Shown: positions 24,874 to 36,650, counted from the stretch's first letter. The stretch: DNA of 64,000 nt from Cladocopium goreaui (GCA_947184155.2 CAMXCT020002056.1:1-64000); one strand, 5' to 3'. The notes: generated from the letters alone by a model not told the origin. Translations and numbers: made by a program.

Positions 24874-25698
24874 TCAGAAATGTCTGATGGATAGTTGGGA
24901 CGGCGGCTTTTCAATCGAGTAGAGCTCAATGTCAAACACAAGTGGGCCGGTGGGCTTGGCAGTTTCCTTAGCACAAGGAAGAAGTCAACTGCATCCTCCA
25001 GGCGCTAAGAGAGCTCCATTTCAAGCTTCATAGCAAGATGTTGAACTTAGCTAGATAACATTGATTAGATAACATTGATTAGAAATTACTGGGCATTTCA
25101 GCAGAGACAAACCAAGTCACAAAAAGCACATCTGTGGGAAGTTTCAATGGGACGAAGTGACTGCATGCTCTGAATGTTGCTGAGCCATGCTGAGCCTTGA
25201 GCTGTCTCATTGGTTCCAAAGGCGAGCTCAGCAGGGATCCAGAATCGCCGAGATTCACCAGGTGCCATCAACTGCAGTCCTCTGGCCGCTGAAACAAGGT
25301 TGCAAACATTTGGACGTGTAACTGCTTGAATGAAATCCAAAGAACAAACCCTTGCGACGAAAGCTGTTCAGATGTTCAGACTATGCCTGTGCTTTGTCTG
25401 GCTTTGCACTCTTGTTGATTTCTCTTCTTGGAACCTGGGAGCTGTCTGAAAAAAAAAGACAATCTATAACTAAGGTTGCTCAGGTTCTTGTCTCCTTCCG
25501 TCCAGCCCCTCATCACGGAGTCTACTCGAACAAGCCGCTTCTCATTGCGGCTGCTATCAATCCTTGGCAATGCAGAACCATGCAGCTTTGAGAGCCACAA
25601 ACGTGACAAAATCCAAGCTGATTGCATTGCATAGGACACAATCTCGAGCCAAGCAACATTTTGCCGCCAGGTGTCCATCCAGTGTAGTCAATCAAGAC
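24874..25698 (-). CDS. FKBP-type peptidyl-prolyl cis-trans isomerase, C-terminal exons
   Basis: FKBP enzymes catalyse cis-trans isomerisation of Xaa-Pro bonds. Four minus-strand exons read in phase: 25655-25698 (VLIDYTGWTPGGKML), 25495-25562 (IDSSRNEKRLVRVDSVMRGW, then TE), 25203-25288 (GLQLMAPGESRRFWIPAELA, then FGTNET) and 24874-24966 (PTGPLVFDIELYSI, ending RHF-stop). They match the FKBP core in order: V-x-Y-T-G, the D-S-S turn, GW-[TD]-E, LQLM, the I-P-x-E-L-A-[YF]-G block and the final L-V-F-D-I-E-L strand. Splicing needs donors GC, GA and GC, with AG acceptors. GC and GA donors are characteristic of dinoflagellate introns. The DSS-to-GW segment is short, as in single-domain FKBPs. The 5' exon or exons (start codon, any targeting peptide) were not found upstream, so cell location cannot be told. 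The third intron boundary is the least certain, because other donors would shift the frame. Confidence 0.85.
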
Positions 25699-26519
25699 CT
25701 GCAGAATATCAGGTAGCATTGGTAGCATGAACAAAACATGCAAAACATGCAAAACAGATCAAAAGAGTGCATTCCTACTGAAATACTAGCGCTGGAGATG
25801 GCCTTGTCATATGGCTGGGGCCTCTGGCAGTCAGGATTCCTCGGCACAAACTGCAATTGCTTTCACGTGGACAGCTGTGGGTGTTTCCCATGAAGGTAGC
25901 ATATTCTTGGTATGCCCCTGCATTTGGGGGTGCCTGGGAGCACAAAGTACTGGGAGTGACCAACCAAGTCTTGTTGAACCCCAGAATCTACTAAGCCGGA
26001 CTATGCAAAGCATCCGAAGCTGCAGCCTCCAAACCCAAATGGTGTATTTGAGACGTACTTTGCGTAAAGATGTTCTTGATGGCACAGCAACTTTGCTCAC
26101 TTCTTTTATCGAACTATATAAATGTTTGTTCTCATTGTACCTGTGTTGTGTATTATTTAAACGGGAGATAGAACCTCTAAAAGAGTGGCTGCTTGCATCA
26201 AGGCACACATATTTCTGCCCGTCCAACTGGTGTCTGCGGCAGGCGCATCCATTCAATGATCGAAGAAGTTTGTCTCTAGTTTGTTCTCTGTGTATGTCTG
26301 TTGTACTTGTTGTGATAACTACTTGTATGTTCCCGATTTTTTCCCCAAAATGTTTGCAAGAAGAGCACCTGAAAAACGAGGCTTGTTTTTCAAATCTGAT
26401 TGGAGAAACCAGACTGAAGCCGCTGAAACCATCATTACACCGGCATAGACCCCAAATAGAAAAGGTTTCAGAAACGTTTCTTTACGTCGTGCGAATATGT
26501 TGCTGCAATAGCGGAATCG

Positions 26520-27350
26520 CTGCTTCCCAAACGTTGGAACCAATGTGTCCCAATCTTAAAACCACAGGTTCCGCGTTCGAGGAATTGCTAGTTCCCCAAT
26601 ATTCGAAACAATGCTTCACAATCTTGGAACCGCGTGTTCCCAATTCAAAGGAACTGAACCAATGCCTCCCAATCTTGGAACCACGGGTTCCCAATTTGAA
26701 GAACTCCTGGCTCCCAAACCTTGGACCCAATGCTTCCCAATTTTGGAACCACGGGTTTCCAGTTTGAAGAACTGCTCGTTCCCAAACCTTGGAACCAACG
26801 CTTCAATCTTGGAACCTCAGGTTCCTAGTTCTCTAAACGAACGGTTCCCAAACCTTGGAACCAATGATCCCCAATCTCGGAACCCCGGGTTTCCAGCTTG
26901 AGGAACGCATGGATCCCACATGTTGGAACCAATGCCTCCCAATCTTGGAACCACGGGTTCCCAGTTTGAAGAACTGCTGCTTCCCAAACCTTGGAAGCAA
27001 TGCTTCCCAGTCTTGGAACCATGGGTTTCCAGTTTGAAGAACTGCTTGTTCCCAAACCTTGGAACCAATGCTTCAATCTTGGTTCCTAGTTCTCCAAACG
27101 AACGGTTCCCAAACCCTGGAACCAATGATCCCCAATCTTGGAGCCTCGGGTTCCCAATTCTAGGAACTAGCGGTTCCCAAACGTTGGAACCGACGCTTCC
27201 CAATCTTGGAACCTCGGCTTCCCAGTTCTAGGAACTAGCGGCTCCAAAACCTTCGAACCAACGCTTCCCAATCTTGGAACCTCGGATTCCCAGTTCTCGG
27301 AACTAGCGGTTCCCAAACCTTCGAACCAATGCTTCCCAATCTTGGCACCT
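26520..27350 (+). repeat. About 13 copies of a 66-68-bp minisatellite
   Basis: The module CCTTGGAACCAATGCTTCCC recurs about every 67 bp (near 26533, 26600, 26722, 26788, 26854, 26922, 26990, 27057, 27114, 27184, 27250 and 27318). Each unit carries a second CTTGGAACC and a TTCCCAGTT segment, so GGTTCC and GGAACC face each other repeatedly. The long plus frame at 25811-26767 and the minus frames here follow from the periodicity and are not genes. Confidence 0.92.
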
Positions 27351-27499
27351 CGGGTTGCACAGATTCTCGCACACGCATTTACATTCCGATCTGCAAATGT
27401 GACTAAAAAAAGCACTGCAACATGTCAGATGTTGACACACACCAAAAAAAAAACCTGCTTAGCCACTGCCCTCGAGACAAGGGCGTCCACAGGAGGCTG

Positions 27500-27990
27500 C
27501 TAATGCACAGACCTCCTCCACAGCACCTTGCAGCACCCTCCACACCACCCCGACAGCACCCTGACAGCACCCTGCACCCTCCACAGGGCCCTTTCACAGC
27601 ATCCTGCAGGGCACCTTGCACAGCACCTTGCACAGCACCCGGCACAGCACCCGGCACACCCTGCACAACATCCTACACACCACCCTGCACAGCACCCTGG
27701 CCAGACTTCGCCACCGCATGAAAGCATCGCCCTGGCCAGACTTCTCCACCTCCACCGCACGGCCTACACCGCCGAAACAGGAAGCACCCTGCAGAGCACG
27801 TTTGCCAGACCGCGCCACCGCAGTTTGGACAGCAGCCGCCCAAGCAGCCTGACAGCCTACACAGACCCTGCACAGCACCCTGCAAAGCACCTTTGCCAGA
27901 CCTCGCCACCGCAGTCTGGACAGCAGCCTCCCAAGCAGCCTGCACAGCACCCTGCATAGCACCCTTGCCAAACTTGGCCACAAAGTTCGC
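27500..27990 (+). repeat. CAGCACCCTG-rich minisatellite
   Basis: Degenerate CACAGCACC/CTGCA repeats run on the plus strand. They include a 91-bp doublet starting TTTGCCAGAC at 27801 and 27892. All six frames are open over parts of it because of the low complexity. No gene is claimed. Confidence 0.85.
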
Positions 27991-28324
27991 CACCGAAGAC
28001 CTGACCTTTGAGAAGTAAGAACCCCTATAGCTTCCAGCTATCTGGGGAAAAAAACAAATAGTTCTCCACACTTGAAGAGTGTTTAAGCCTGGAGTCGTCA
28101 ACGGAATGGACTTTGATAAAGCACAAGTAGGTCTCAGCAGCATCTTTGATGCTAAACCACCTCGGTGACGAATTGTCAAGAATCTGACAGAAAGGAAACA
28201 AGCTGTTGTTCCATCATCACCTGTGACTGTGAACAGGGCAGAATTTTGGGTGACAAAAAGCATCTTGCTATATCCACTACAATTATATGTATGTCTTATC
28301 TATTCTTATTTATATATTATCTAT

Positions 28325-28528
28325 ATGAAATTCCCGTTTTTCTTTTCCTGTTTTTCCCTATTTTTTGCCGTGGCACTCGGCAGAATTTCTGCGTCTTTTG
28401 GAACCGTCGCCACATCCGGCGGAGCTTTTGGATCAAGGAAGCTCAAGTCAAAGCCTGACGAGCAACGAGAAGGTGCAATAATTGGCGATAACAACAACGA
28501 GAAACGAGAAGTCGCCATAACTCTGCAG
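28325..28528 (+). CDS. Candidate first exon of a secreted or membrane-targeted protein
   Basis: ATG at 28325 starts MKFPFFFSCFSLFFAVALG, a textbook signal-peptide shape: a basic second residue, a hydrophobic core and small residues before a likely cleavage site. A polar, charged stretch follows (SRKLKSKPDEQREGAIIGDN). At 28528 the sequence is CTGCAG followed by GCAAAA, a plausible dinoflagellate GC donor. The frame stays open to 28627 if unspliced. No downstream exon was identified and no family is recognised. Confidence 0.4.
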
Positions 28529-28752
28529 GCAAAACCTAGGCACAGTGCAACAGTATATAGAAGGATTAAGAAAGGTATGCAAGGGTCTAGTATCTGTAAC
28601 AGGTGGTGCCTGGTTGGCGTTTGGTGACCTCTTGCCTTGCACTTTGGGGAACAAAACCAACTTTCACTTGATTGCTAAAGATTACAGTAGAAAAATCGCT
28701 GGATTCTCACACATAGATTGTGAACACACAAAGAAAGCCGGCGACTCATGCG

Positions 28753-29154
28753 TTAGATCGGACACAATATCAGAAACCTGTCCTTGAGCCTGTGCAGAAG
28801 TTGGCATTGCTGGTGCGCAAGAAGCCAAGCGAAGAAGCTCTCTCCTCCTGCCAGTGAAAGCTCTTGAGCTGTAACTTCACACTTTGAAAGGTTAAAGATG
28901 GCGGTCACAGCGGTTAACATGGATAAAGATTGCAACCTCGGCGTCACAGAGAAACTTCGGAGGCGATTGCACGCCTGAACGGCCAGGGACTGCCTGGCAA
29001 AATCGTAGCTTCGAAGCCATATCTGCACAGCCTTGGGACAAGCGAATTCTGCCAAATTCAGCTGCCATAACAATAGCAGACGTGTTTTCAAAGTATTCAC
29101 AGGAAGTTGGGATACACTTCTTGCGATTGCACTCTGACCATGTGTACTGTGCAA
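28753..29154 (-). CDS. Helical protein exon, unknown function
   Basis: This 133-codon minus-strand frame is of even composition and apparently mostly helical (NLAEFACPKAVQIWLRSYDF, then ARQSLAVQACNRLRS and LSMLTAVTAIFNLSKCEV). The first ~20 codons are less convincing, so a splice acceptor near 29090 may be the true start. It ends at 28753. No domain is recognised. Strand agrees with the other host gene candidates nearby. Confidence 0.4.
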   Translation of the reverse strand: MHSTHGQSAIARSVSQLPVNTLKTRLLLLWQLNLAEFACPKAVQIWLRSYDFARQSLAVQACNRLRSFSVTPRLQSLSMLTAVTAIFNLSKCEVTAQELSLAGGESFFAWLLAHQQCQLLHRLKDRFLILCPI

Positions 29155-29639
29155 TCAACTTGAGTCTGCCACGCGGCAATGCCCAAGCAAAGTAAAAAGT
29201 TCGCACATGGCTGTCTTCGACGCATTGGCAAAGACATCTGGAGATGAATTTACGCTTGGCTTGAGCAGCAAATTATTATGTTGATTAGAACCGGAATCAT
29301 GTATCAAAATGTATCAAAGCATTTGTAGCGCTGTACTTCATGCTTCAATCACTCGAATTTGGAAGAAACTAAATCTACGCTCTGCTGATGCTGCAAGTTA
29401 GTTAGTTCTCTGGCCAACCATTCAAAACATCAAGTACCTAAAGGCCTATAAGTAAAATATCCAAATATCATGTGTCCAAAAACAAAGCCACTAAGTGTTC
29501 TTTAAACTTTGTTCGAGCCTATGGCCACAGACAGTTCCTATGGCGGAATCTTGGGTTCGGACAAAGAGGTACCACCCACAGCTAGACATAGCTAGACTTG
29601 GTTGTGTGATCTGAGAATCAGGCTGGCACTGCTGGCACT

Positions 29640-29831
29640 GTGCCCCATGCAAAGCCCTTAGTCAACATGTTTAGTGAAAGTTTGAAGCCGGTTGGCGTGC
29701 CAGCATTCCTAGGCCACGCTGAGACGATGACCAAGGACCCCAAGGACCTTCTGGGCGAGGAACATGTATTGGGTCTGTATCCTCGCGGGCAAAGTTCCAC
29801 AAGTCCCTGCCATGGTGAACTGCCTCGGTGA
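29640..29831 (+). CDS. Exon-like reading frame, unknown protein
   Basis: Plus-strand frame (LVNMFSESLKPVGVPAFLGH, then AETMTKDPKDLLGEEHVLGL) of good composition, ending with TGA at 29829. The opposite strand is also open, so the strand is not certain. A 9-bp GTGAACCGA repeat (29860-29894) follows. Confidence 0.25.
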   Translation: MPHAKPLVNMFSESLKPVGVPAFLGHAETMTKDPKDLLGEEHVLGLYPRGQSSTSPCHGELPR

Positions 29832-30774
29832 GACATTTGGCAGAAAGAAAAGAAAGAACGAGTGAACCGAGTGAACCGAGTGAACCGAGTGAACGAAAAG
29901 GAAAACCCATGGAACTGGCCCCGAAATTGTTTCTACATGAATCTGTGTGCACCAATTGCAACGGTTGCAACGTTAGTCTGGGTGCTCCACAACTGCCATA
30001 CTTCCCGTGCCACACGACTGACTTGCTCTGAGAGTTTCTGTGGATTTCCCCCTCCTGTCCTTCGAACGTGAAACTGACTCACAAAAACTGCGTGGTGAAC
30101 TGCACTGGAAGTTTTGGAAGTTAAGATGACTGGTGGGCCAGCTGTTTGCCTAAACGGCTTCGAGGTCAGGCATTCGCATTCGTCGCTCGGCTCAGGTTGC
30201 CACAATACAACTATATACAAGCCACCTATTCCAGCATTGTTGTCGGAACTTAGAGATTGGACAGTCTCTGCAATCATTTACCCATGCTAGATTTCAACAT
30301 AATTTTGGTTCGGTAGTCCAGGCGTTACACTCCGCTTGGATGTTTTTGGCATGGTGTCCTCAAGCAATCGCGACAGCAGCCTTTCTCAACTTTCTTGTCC
30401 GGTCCTAGCTTGCCCAACCACACTTTTTGCAGTTGGTTTCTGCCTAGAGCCAAAGATTGTGGAGGCTGAGTTTGGAAGAGTGTGCTCATATACCTTCACT
30501 ACCATGTTGTAAGATGCTGCAACTCCTTTCAGATTTGAGGCTTCATGGCAAAGGAATGTCTGCAGTGTACTGTATATGTTGTGCTTCTGTACGTCTTGGT
30601 CTTGTGAGGTTTTTTCCCGAATGCGTAGCGAAGGGTTCTTGTTGATTACCTGCTCTTGGCACGACCTCCCAAATTCAGCCCCAACCCTTCCCTTTCAAAA
30701 CAAAGCCTGGCAGCCTAATCACAGCACAAACAGATTTGAGAAGGAGTGCTTCACTGACCCCACTGTACAGGCCC

Positions 30775-31728
30775 TCAAACGGGTCCAAAGTGGCCTTGAT
30801 CTAGAGTTTCGTGCTCTGTATTCGAAGCACTGCAAGTTGCCTCCATTTCTTCGACTAAATCTTGAATGTTCTTGTCCACCTTGTCCACCTTTTCCACCAC
30901 AACAGTGTCCTCCAGCACTGCCCCAGAAGCAAAGTCGAAACTTGCTGCCATGGAATAGTTAGACGATTTGAGCTGCTGAGGTGTTCCCAATTTGAGCTGC
31001 TGTTCTTTGACCTGGCTAAGGCCTTGGCATCGCAAGCATCCTTGCCAACAAGCATGCCTGCGTCCTTCTGGAACTTGCTGGCGCCTTCGAAGCCTCTTGC
31101 CCCGGGCTGGGGTCTCTGGGATCTTGTCTGCTTCACTTTTTACAGCTTCAAGGACTTGAAACACCTGAGCATTCACGCTCTCTTCGATACTTTTCACAAG
31201 ACTTTGGAGGGAATTAATGTCAGCCTGGAAGTTCTGTCGCAAGAGCTGGAGATCGGATTCACGGTCTTCATTTTGCTGCTTAATTTTGCCAAGAACAGCA
31301 TTGAGGACACTCTCTGTCTCAACCTTGACAAGGTCTGCTTGCAAACCTGCCCTACTCACAGCTTCCTCTGCACTTCCCCGACGGTCAGAAATTTTCCCAG
31401 TCACATCTCGAAACTGTCGTTTTGTGGCGGCTTGATGATTTGAAATGCGCTCTTCCACTCTGGCGATGTCTGCCTCGGACTGCTTCTGGATATTCTGAAT
31501 GTCGTCGAGAAATTGTTCCAAGACTTCCTTATGCGCAGAAATTTCCTGGCAACGCTTTTGATCTTCCTCCGCCAGGCGATCAAGACTTCTTTGCATCTCA
31601 GGCTTCAGATCTTGGATGCTCGAAACTTCTTTTCGGAGCTTAGCAATCTGCTCCCACACCTCTTTCATTTCTTCACCTCCAAGGTTCATCACAACGCATC
31701 CTTTACCATACGTTACATATGCATACAT
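30775..31728 (-). CDS. Coiled-coil protein, unknown function
   Basis: This is the longest convincing host frame, with 317 codons. Residues from about 18 to 200 are rich in Glu, Lys, Gln, Leu and Arg with heptad-like spacing (EVWEQIAKLRKEVSSIQDLK, ERISNHQAATKRQFRDVTGK, LQLLRQNFQADINSLQSLVK), as expected of a long coiled coil. A basic segment near residue 210 (ARGKRLRRRQQ) precedes an acidic helix near the C-terminus (VVEKVDKVDKNIQDLVEEME). The basic Cys-rich stretch in the middle reads better in another frame, so a frameshift pair or a short intron is possible there. The frame is open upstream to a TTCACAG acceptor-like site at about 31747, so the first ATG may not be the start. No family can be named from coiled coil alone. 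Confidence 0.6.
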   Translation of the reverse strand: MYAYVTYGKGCVVMNLGGEEMKEVWEQIAKLRKEVSSIQDLKPEMQRSLDRLAEEDQKRCQEISAHKEVLEQFLDDIQNIQKQSEADIARVEERISNHQAATKRQFRDVTGKISDRRGSAEEAVSRAGLQADLVKVETESVLNAVLGKIKQQNEDRESDLQLLRQNFQADINSLQSLVKSIEESVNAQVFQVLEAVKSEADKIPETPARGKRLRRRQQVPEGRRHACWQGCLRCQGLSQVKEQQLKLGTPQQLKSSNYSMAASFDFASGAVLEDTVVVEKVDKVDKNIQDLVEEMEATCSASNTEHETLDQGHFGPV

Positions 31729-32454
31729 ACGCAGTAATGTTTCCTGTGAAGTGAGTGAATGAGGATGGGTGGGTGACTGGACGGCGTAGTGCTAACAGCT
31801 TGCATCAGACTTGGTTCATAATCTTTAGATCTCTTTCGCAAGTATCACACATACAGGAAGCCCGCTTAACCTTATCGGATTCGATTTGAGAACGAAGACT
31901 ATTTGCTCGCCTACGGCAGCCTTGATCATCTCAGCCAGGTTGCTTTCGTTCCTGTTCACAGTGCAGAGTATTGACATCTTGAAACAAACAAAATCGTTTC
32001 GTCTCATCTCGTCTCATCTCGTCTCAACGCTGTCATCAGAAAGCCCTGTTGCAAAGGTGTCGGCCTGGGCTCCAGTGTGTCCTGCATTGACTGCACATTT
32101 TATCAGGCAACCAGGAAAGACATATAAAGGGAACCTTTTTGTTTGGTATTCGATCGTTCTCAAACAAGAAGTAGCCTAGCAACCAACACGTTTGTGTTTT
32201 TTCAACCACATGAGTACATCCGCTGAAATGGACAAGTGCTGGTGCTTCTTGCCTATGAGTCTGGTTCTGTCTTGAGTCTTGACATTTTTCTTCACAAGCA
32301 AATTGATTTGAACAATTCCTGGCATGTTCATTTGAATCAATTTGGAACTACGATAGTGCCACACTCATTTTTCATGCAAAGTCCTGTCGGTATTTGCTGA
32401 GTGGACAAGGATATCAAGAGATTTCTCCATGATTGAATTTATTTGCCTTGTTTT

Positions 32455-32478
32455 GGTTTAGGGTTTGGGGTTTAGAGT
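32455..32478 (+). repeat. Short TTTAGGG-like tract
   Basis: GGTTTAGGGTTTGGGGTTTAG is a two-to-three copy telomere-like stretch, probably incidental but of the same type as the large block at 47.5 kb. Confidence 0.5.
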
Positions 32479-33053
32479 TCTTATGAATGCACTGGATCAA
32501 AATGTAACGCGAGACCAAGTGTCAAGCCTGCCAGGTATTGTGTCAGAACAAGTTCCAAAGAAAAAACAAACTTGATGAGTCATTAGAATTGACTTGGCTA
32601 GCAGGAATGCAGCCACATGATGCCGAGTCCATTCGTCGGGTATTAAGTTGAACAAGAACTCTATGGAGATCGCGAAAAAACGCAGTTTTGGAGAGTGCAA
32701 TGCAAAATTTGACTATCACAAGCAATGGCAACCATTTCTTTCTCCAGGGGTCTACCGTCGGTCTACCTATGCTTTTAGTTTTTGCAAAAAAAAAATGTGT
32801 GCCGGTTTTTCTTCACAAACAAAAACGGGTCTGCCCATGTCTGCCCATCCTGTGGAGGAAGCTCTAGAGCGCTTCCTGGATGTTCAGCCATGGCCTTGCA
32901 GGCTGAAACAAATCCACAAGAATTAAGGGCATACTAAGAAAAGGATATAATGTTGTGTATGTGTATATATATAGTATCTAATGTTACTGTAATTCATGCA
33001 TGTATGTACATATCTCATCTATGCAAATCCATATTATTGTACATATTTATTTG

Positions 33054-33180
33054 AAGATGGATGGATGGATGGATGGATGGATGGATGGATGGATGGATGG
33101 ATGGATGGATGGATGGATGGATACATAGACATAGATAGGCAGACAGTGACAGACAGACAGACAAACAGACAGGCAAACAG
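33054..33180. repeat. GGAT and GACA microsatellites of unit 1
   Basis: About sixteen GGAT/ATGG copies are followed by GACAGACA-type repeats. Equivalent tracts with different copy numbers lie at 33979-34080, 34875-34990 and 35814-35955. Confidence 0.95.
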
Positions 33181-33682
33181 ATAGATTTGCATATGTATAT
33201 ATATATACATATATATGTGCATAAGTATCTAGTTTAATTTACATGCATGTAAATATAAGTGTTGATAGGATGTAAATATGTTTTTTTTTACATTCTTGTG
33301 AAGATGATATTGCATATGTATACATGTATATACCCATGTATTTGTACAGGTATTCTACATGTTAAATGTTTATGTATTCGCATGGACATGTAAACATAGT
33401 CTAGTACTTGAAAGTATTTGAAAAAACATCTTACATATATTCCAGCTCATCTTCATAAATATGTGTCTGTGTGACTGTGCGTGTGGCAGCTGAACTGCTT
33501 TCCGGATTCCTTCATTGCATGGATTGCACGGGGGAAACAAGACGTGACACTGTCCACTCGATCTGCAAAGGTCAGCGGCCTCGACTTCTGAAGTGACAAA
33601 GCCTTGCTGCATGTTTTCTTGCGAACCTATTTCCTTGCAGGCACGCCCAAACAGTGCCGTAGCAAAGAGATCCATAGCAAAA

Positions 33683-33795
33683 TCACTTTGTGTGCCGGTT
33701 TTTCTTCACAAACAAAAACGGGTCTGCCCATGTCTGCCCATCCTGTGGAGGAAGCTCTAGAGCGCTTCCTGGATGTTCAGCCATGGCCTTGCAGG
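33683..33795 (-). CDS. Exon-like block repeated in each tandem unit
   Basis: On the minus strand a pyrimidine-ending intron-like tract closes with TTTGTTTCAG, followed by an open frame of 37 codons (KAMAEHPGSALELPPQDGQT, then WADPFLFVKKNRHTK and stop). The same block occurs near 32796-32902, 34579-34691 and 35519-35631, almost unchanged. It could be a last exon duplicated with the array. The array lies directly downstream, in the minus-strand sense, of exon-like pieces at 38.0-39.7 kb. Identity among the copies reflects recent duplication and says nothing about selection. Confidence 0.35.
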
Positions 33796-34949
33796 CTGAA
33801 ACAAATCCACAAGAATTAAGGGCATAATATGTATATATATATATATTATAGCTAAGATAAGGATATAATGTTGTGTATGTATATATATATATATAGTATC
33901 TAATATTACTGTAATTCATGCATGTATGTACATATCTCATCTATGCAAATCCATATTCTTGTACATATTTATTTGAAGATGGATGGATGGATGGATGGAT
34001 GGATGGATAGACAGATACATAGACATAGATAGGCAGACAGTGACAGACAGACAGACAGACAAACAGACTGGCAAACAGATAGATATGCATATCTATATAT
34101 ATATACATATATATATATGTGCATAAGTATCTAATTTACATGCATGTAAATATAAGTGTTGATAGGATGTAAATATGATTTTTTTACATTCTTGTGAAAA
34201 TGATATTGCATATGTATACATGTATATACCCATGTATTTGTACAGGTATTCTACATGTTAAATGTTTATGTATTCGCATGGACATGTAAACATAGTCTAG
34301 TACTTGAAAGTATTTGAAAAAACATCTTACATATATTCCAGCTCATCTTCATAAATATGTGTCTGTGTGACTGTGCGTGTGGCAGCTGAACTGCTTTCCG
34401 GATTCCTTCATTGCATGGATTGCACGGGGGAAACAAGACGTGACACTGTCCACTCGATCTGCAAAGGTCAGTGGCCTCGACTTCTGAAGTGACAAAGCCT
34501 TGCTGCATGTTTTCTTGCGAACCTATTTCCTTGCAGGCACGCCCAAACAGTGCCGTAGCAAAGAGATCCATAGCAAAATCACTTTGTGTGCCGGTTTTTC
34601 TTCACAAACAAAAACGGGTCTGCCCATGTCTGCCCATCCTGTGGAGGAAGCTCTAGAGCGCTTCCTGGATGTTCAGCCATGGCCTTGCAGGCTGAAACAA
34701 ATCCACAAGAATTAAGGGCATAATATGTATATTTATATATATATGTGTATATTATAGCTAAGATAAGGATATAATGTTGTGTATATATATAGTATCTAAT
34801 ATTACTGTAATTCATGCATGTATGTACATATCTCATCTATGCAAATCCATATTCTTGTACATATTTATTTGAAGATGGATGGATGGATGGATGGATGGAT
34901 GGATGGAGGGATGGATAGACAGATACATAGACATAGATAGGCAGACAGT

Positions 34950-34982
<33 letters not shown>

Positions 34983-35899
34983 GCAAACAGATAGATATGC
35001 ATATGTATATATATATACATATATAGATATATATGTGCATAAGTATCTAATTTACATGCATGTAAATATAAGTGTTGATCGGATGTAAATATGATTTTTT
35101 ACATTCTTGTGAAAATGATATTGTATATGTATACATGTATATACCCATGTATTTGTACAGGTATTCTACATGTTAAATGTTTATGTATTCGCATGGACAT
35201 GTAAACATGGATACACATATATGTACAGTATATAGTCTAGTACTTGAAAGTAGTTGAAAAAACATCTTACATATATTCCAGCTCATGTTCATAAATATGT
35301 GTCTGTGCGACTGTGCGTGTGGCAGCTGAACTGCTTTCCGGATTCCTTCATTGCATGGATTGCACGGGGGAAACAAGACGTGACACTGTCCACTCGATCT
35401 GCAAAGGTCAGCGGCCTCGACTTCTGAAGTGACAAAGCCTTGCTGCATGTTTTCTTGCGAACCTATTTCCTTGCAGGCACGCCCAAACAGTGCCGTAGCA
35501 AAGAGATCCATAGCAAAATCACTTTGTGTGCCGGTTTTTCTTCACAAACAAAAACGGGTCTGCCCATGTCTGCCCATCCTGTGGAGGAAGCTCTAGAGCG
35601 CTTCCTGGATGTTCAGCCATGGCCTTGCAGGCTGAAACAAATCCACAAGAATTAAGGGCATAATATGTATTTATATATATATGTATATTATAGCTAAGAT
35701 AAGGATATAATGTTGTGTATATATATATAGTATCTAATATTACTGTAATTCATGCATGTATGTACATATCTCATCTATGCAAATCCATATTCTTGTACAT
35801 ATTTATTTGAAGATGGATGGATGGATGGATGGATGGATGGATGGATGGATGGATGGAGGGATGGATAGACAGATACATAGACATAGATAGGCAGACAGT

Positions 35900-35944
<45 letters not shown>

Positions 35945-36002
35945 GCAAACAGATAGATATGCATATGTAATACCCTAGGGGGCGGGGGTTCCCCGAGGGG
36001 GG

Positions 36003-36650
36003 GGAGGGGTGGGGTGGGGTGTAATAACGTTCATGTAACTTGCGTGAAGGGTTGGGGTGGGGTGGGGTGGGTGGGGTGGGGTGGGGTGGGGTGGGTGTGT
36101 AATAACGTTCATGTAACTTGCGTGAAGGTTCATGTAACTTGCGTGAGGGTCGTTCATGTAACTTGCGTGAAAGGTAGGGTTGGGGTGGGTGTGGGGTGTA
36201 ATAACGTTCATGTAACTTGCGTGAAGGGTTAGGGTGGGGTGGGGTGGGGTAATAACGTTCAAAACGTTCATGTAACTTGCGTAGAATTGGAGGCGACGTG
36301 CATGCTACGTGGATGTTACGGTCATTCTAAAGTCATGTACTTCTCAGGCATATGCCATGTTACGCTAGTGTAAGTTCTCTTGTAATTGTGACGTCTACGT
36401 CATGCTACGCTAGTGTAAGTTCTCTTGTAATTGTGACGTCTACGTCATGCTACGCTAGTGTAAGTTATCTTGTACTTGTCACGCATACGTCATGCTACGC
36501 TAGTGTAAGTTCTCTTGTACTTGTCATGCATGAGTCATGCGGGGGGAAGGGGTGGGCTGGGGTGGGGTGGGGTGGGGTGTAATAACGTTCATGTAACTTG
36601 CATGAAGAGGTGGGTGTAAAAACGTTCATGTAACTTGCGTGAAGGGGCGG
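36003..36650 (+). repeat. G-rich GGGGT repeats with GTTCATGTAACTTGC modules inside the TIR element
   Basis: Tracts of GGGGTGGGGT (36003-36020, 36055-36100, 36228-36250, 36540-36580) alternate with AATAACGTTCATGTAACTTGC modules at about 36022, 36100, 36123, 36145, 36200, 36260, 36582 and 36619. The tracts meet the simple G-quadruplex pattern on the plus strand. Confidence 0.9.
36361..36540 (+). repeat. Four copies of a 45-bp repeat inside the TIR element
   Basis: TACGCTAGTGTAAGTTCTCT begins at 36361, 36406, 36451 (with TTATCT) and 36496. The spacing is exactly 45 bp. Confidence 0.92.

Noticed and set aside
25811..26767. 318-codon open frame on the plus strand
   Set aside because: Its second half is the 67-bp minisatellite, whose period keeps the frame open, and the first half has irregular composition. 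The FKBP exons just to the left read on the other strand.
36540..36650. True telomere made of GGGGT
   Set aside because: The G-rich tracts lie inside an inverted-repeat element and do not match the TTTAGGG type seen elsewhere in the window.
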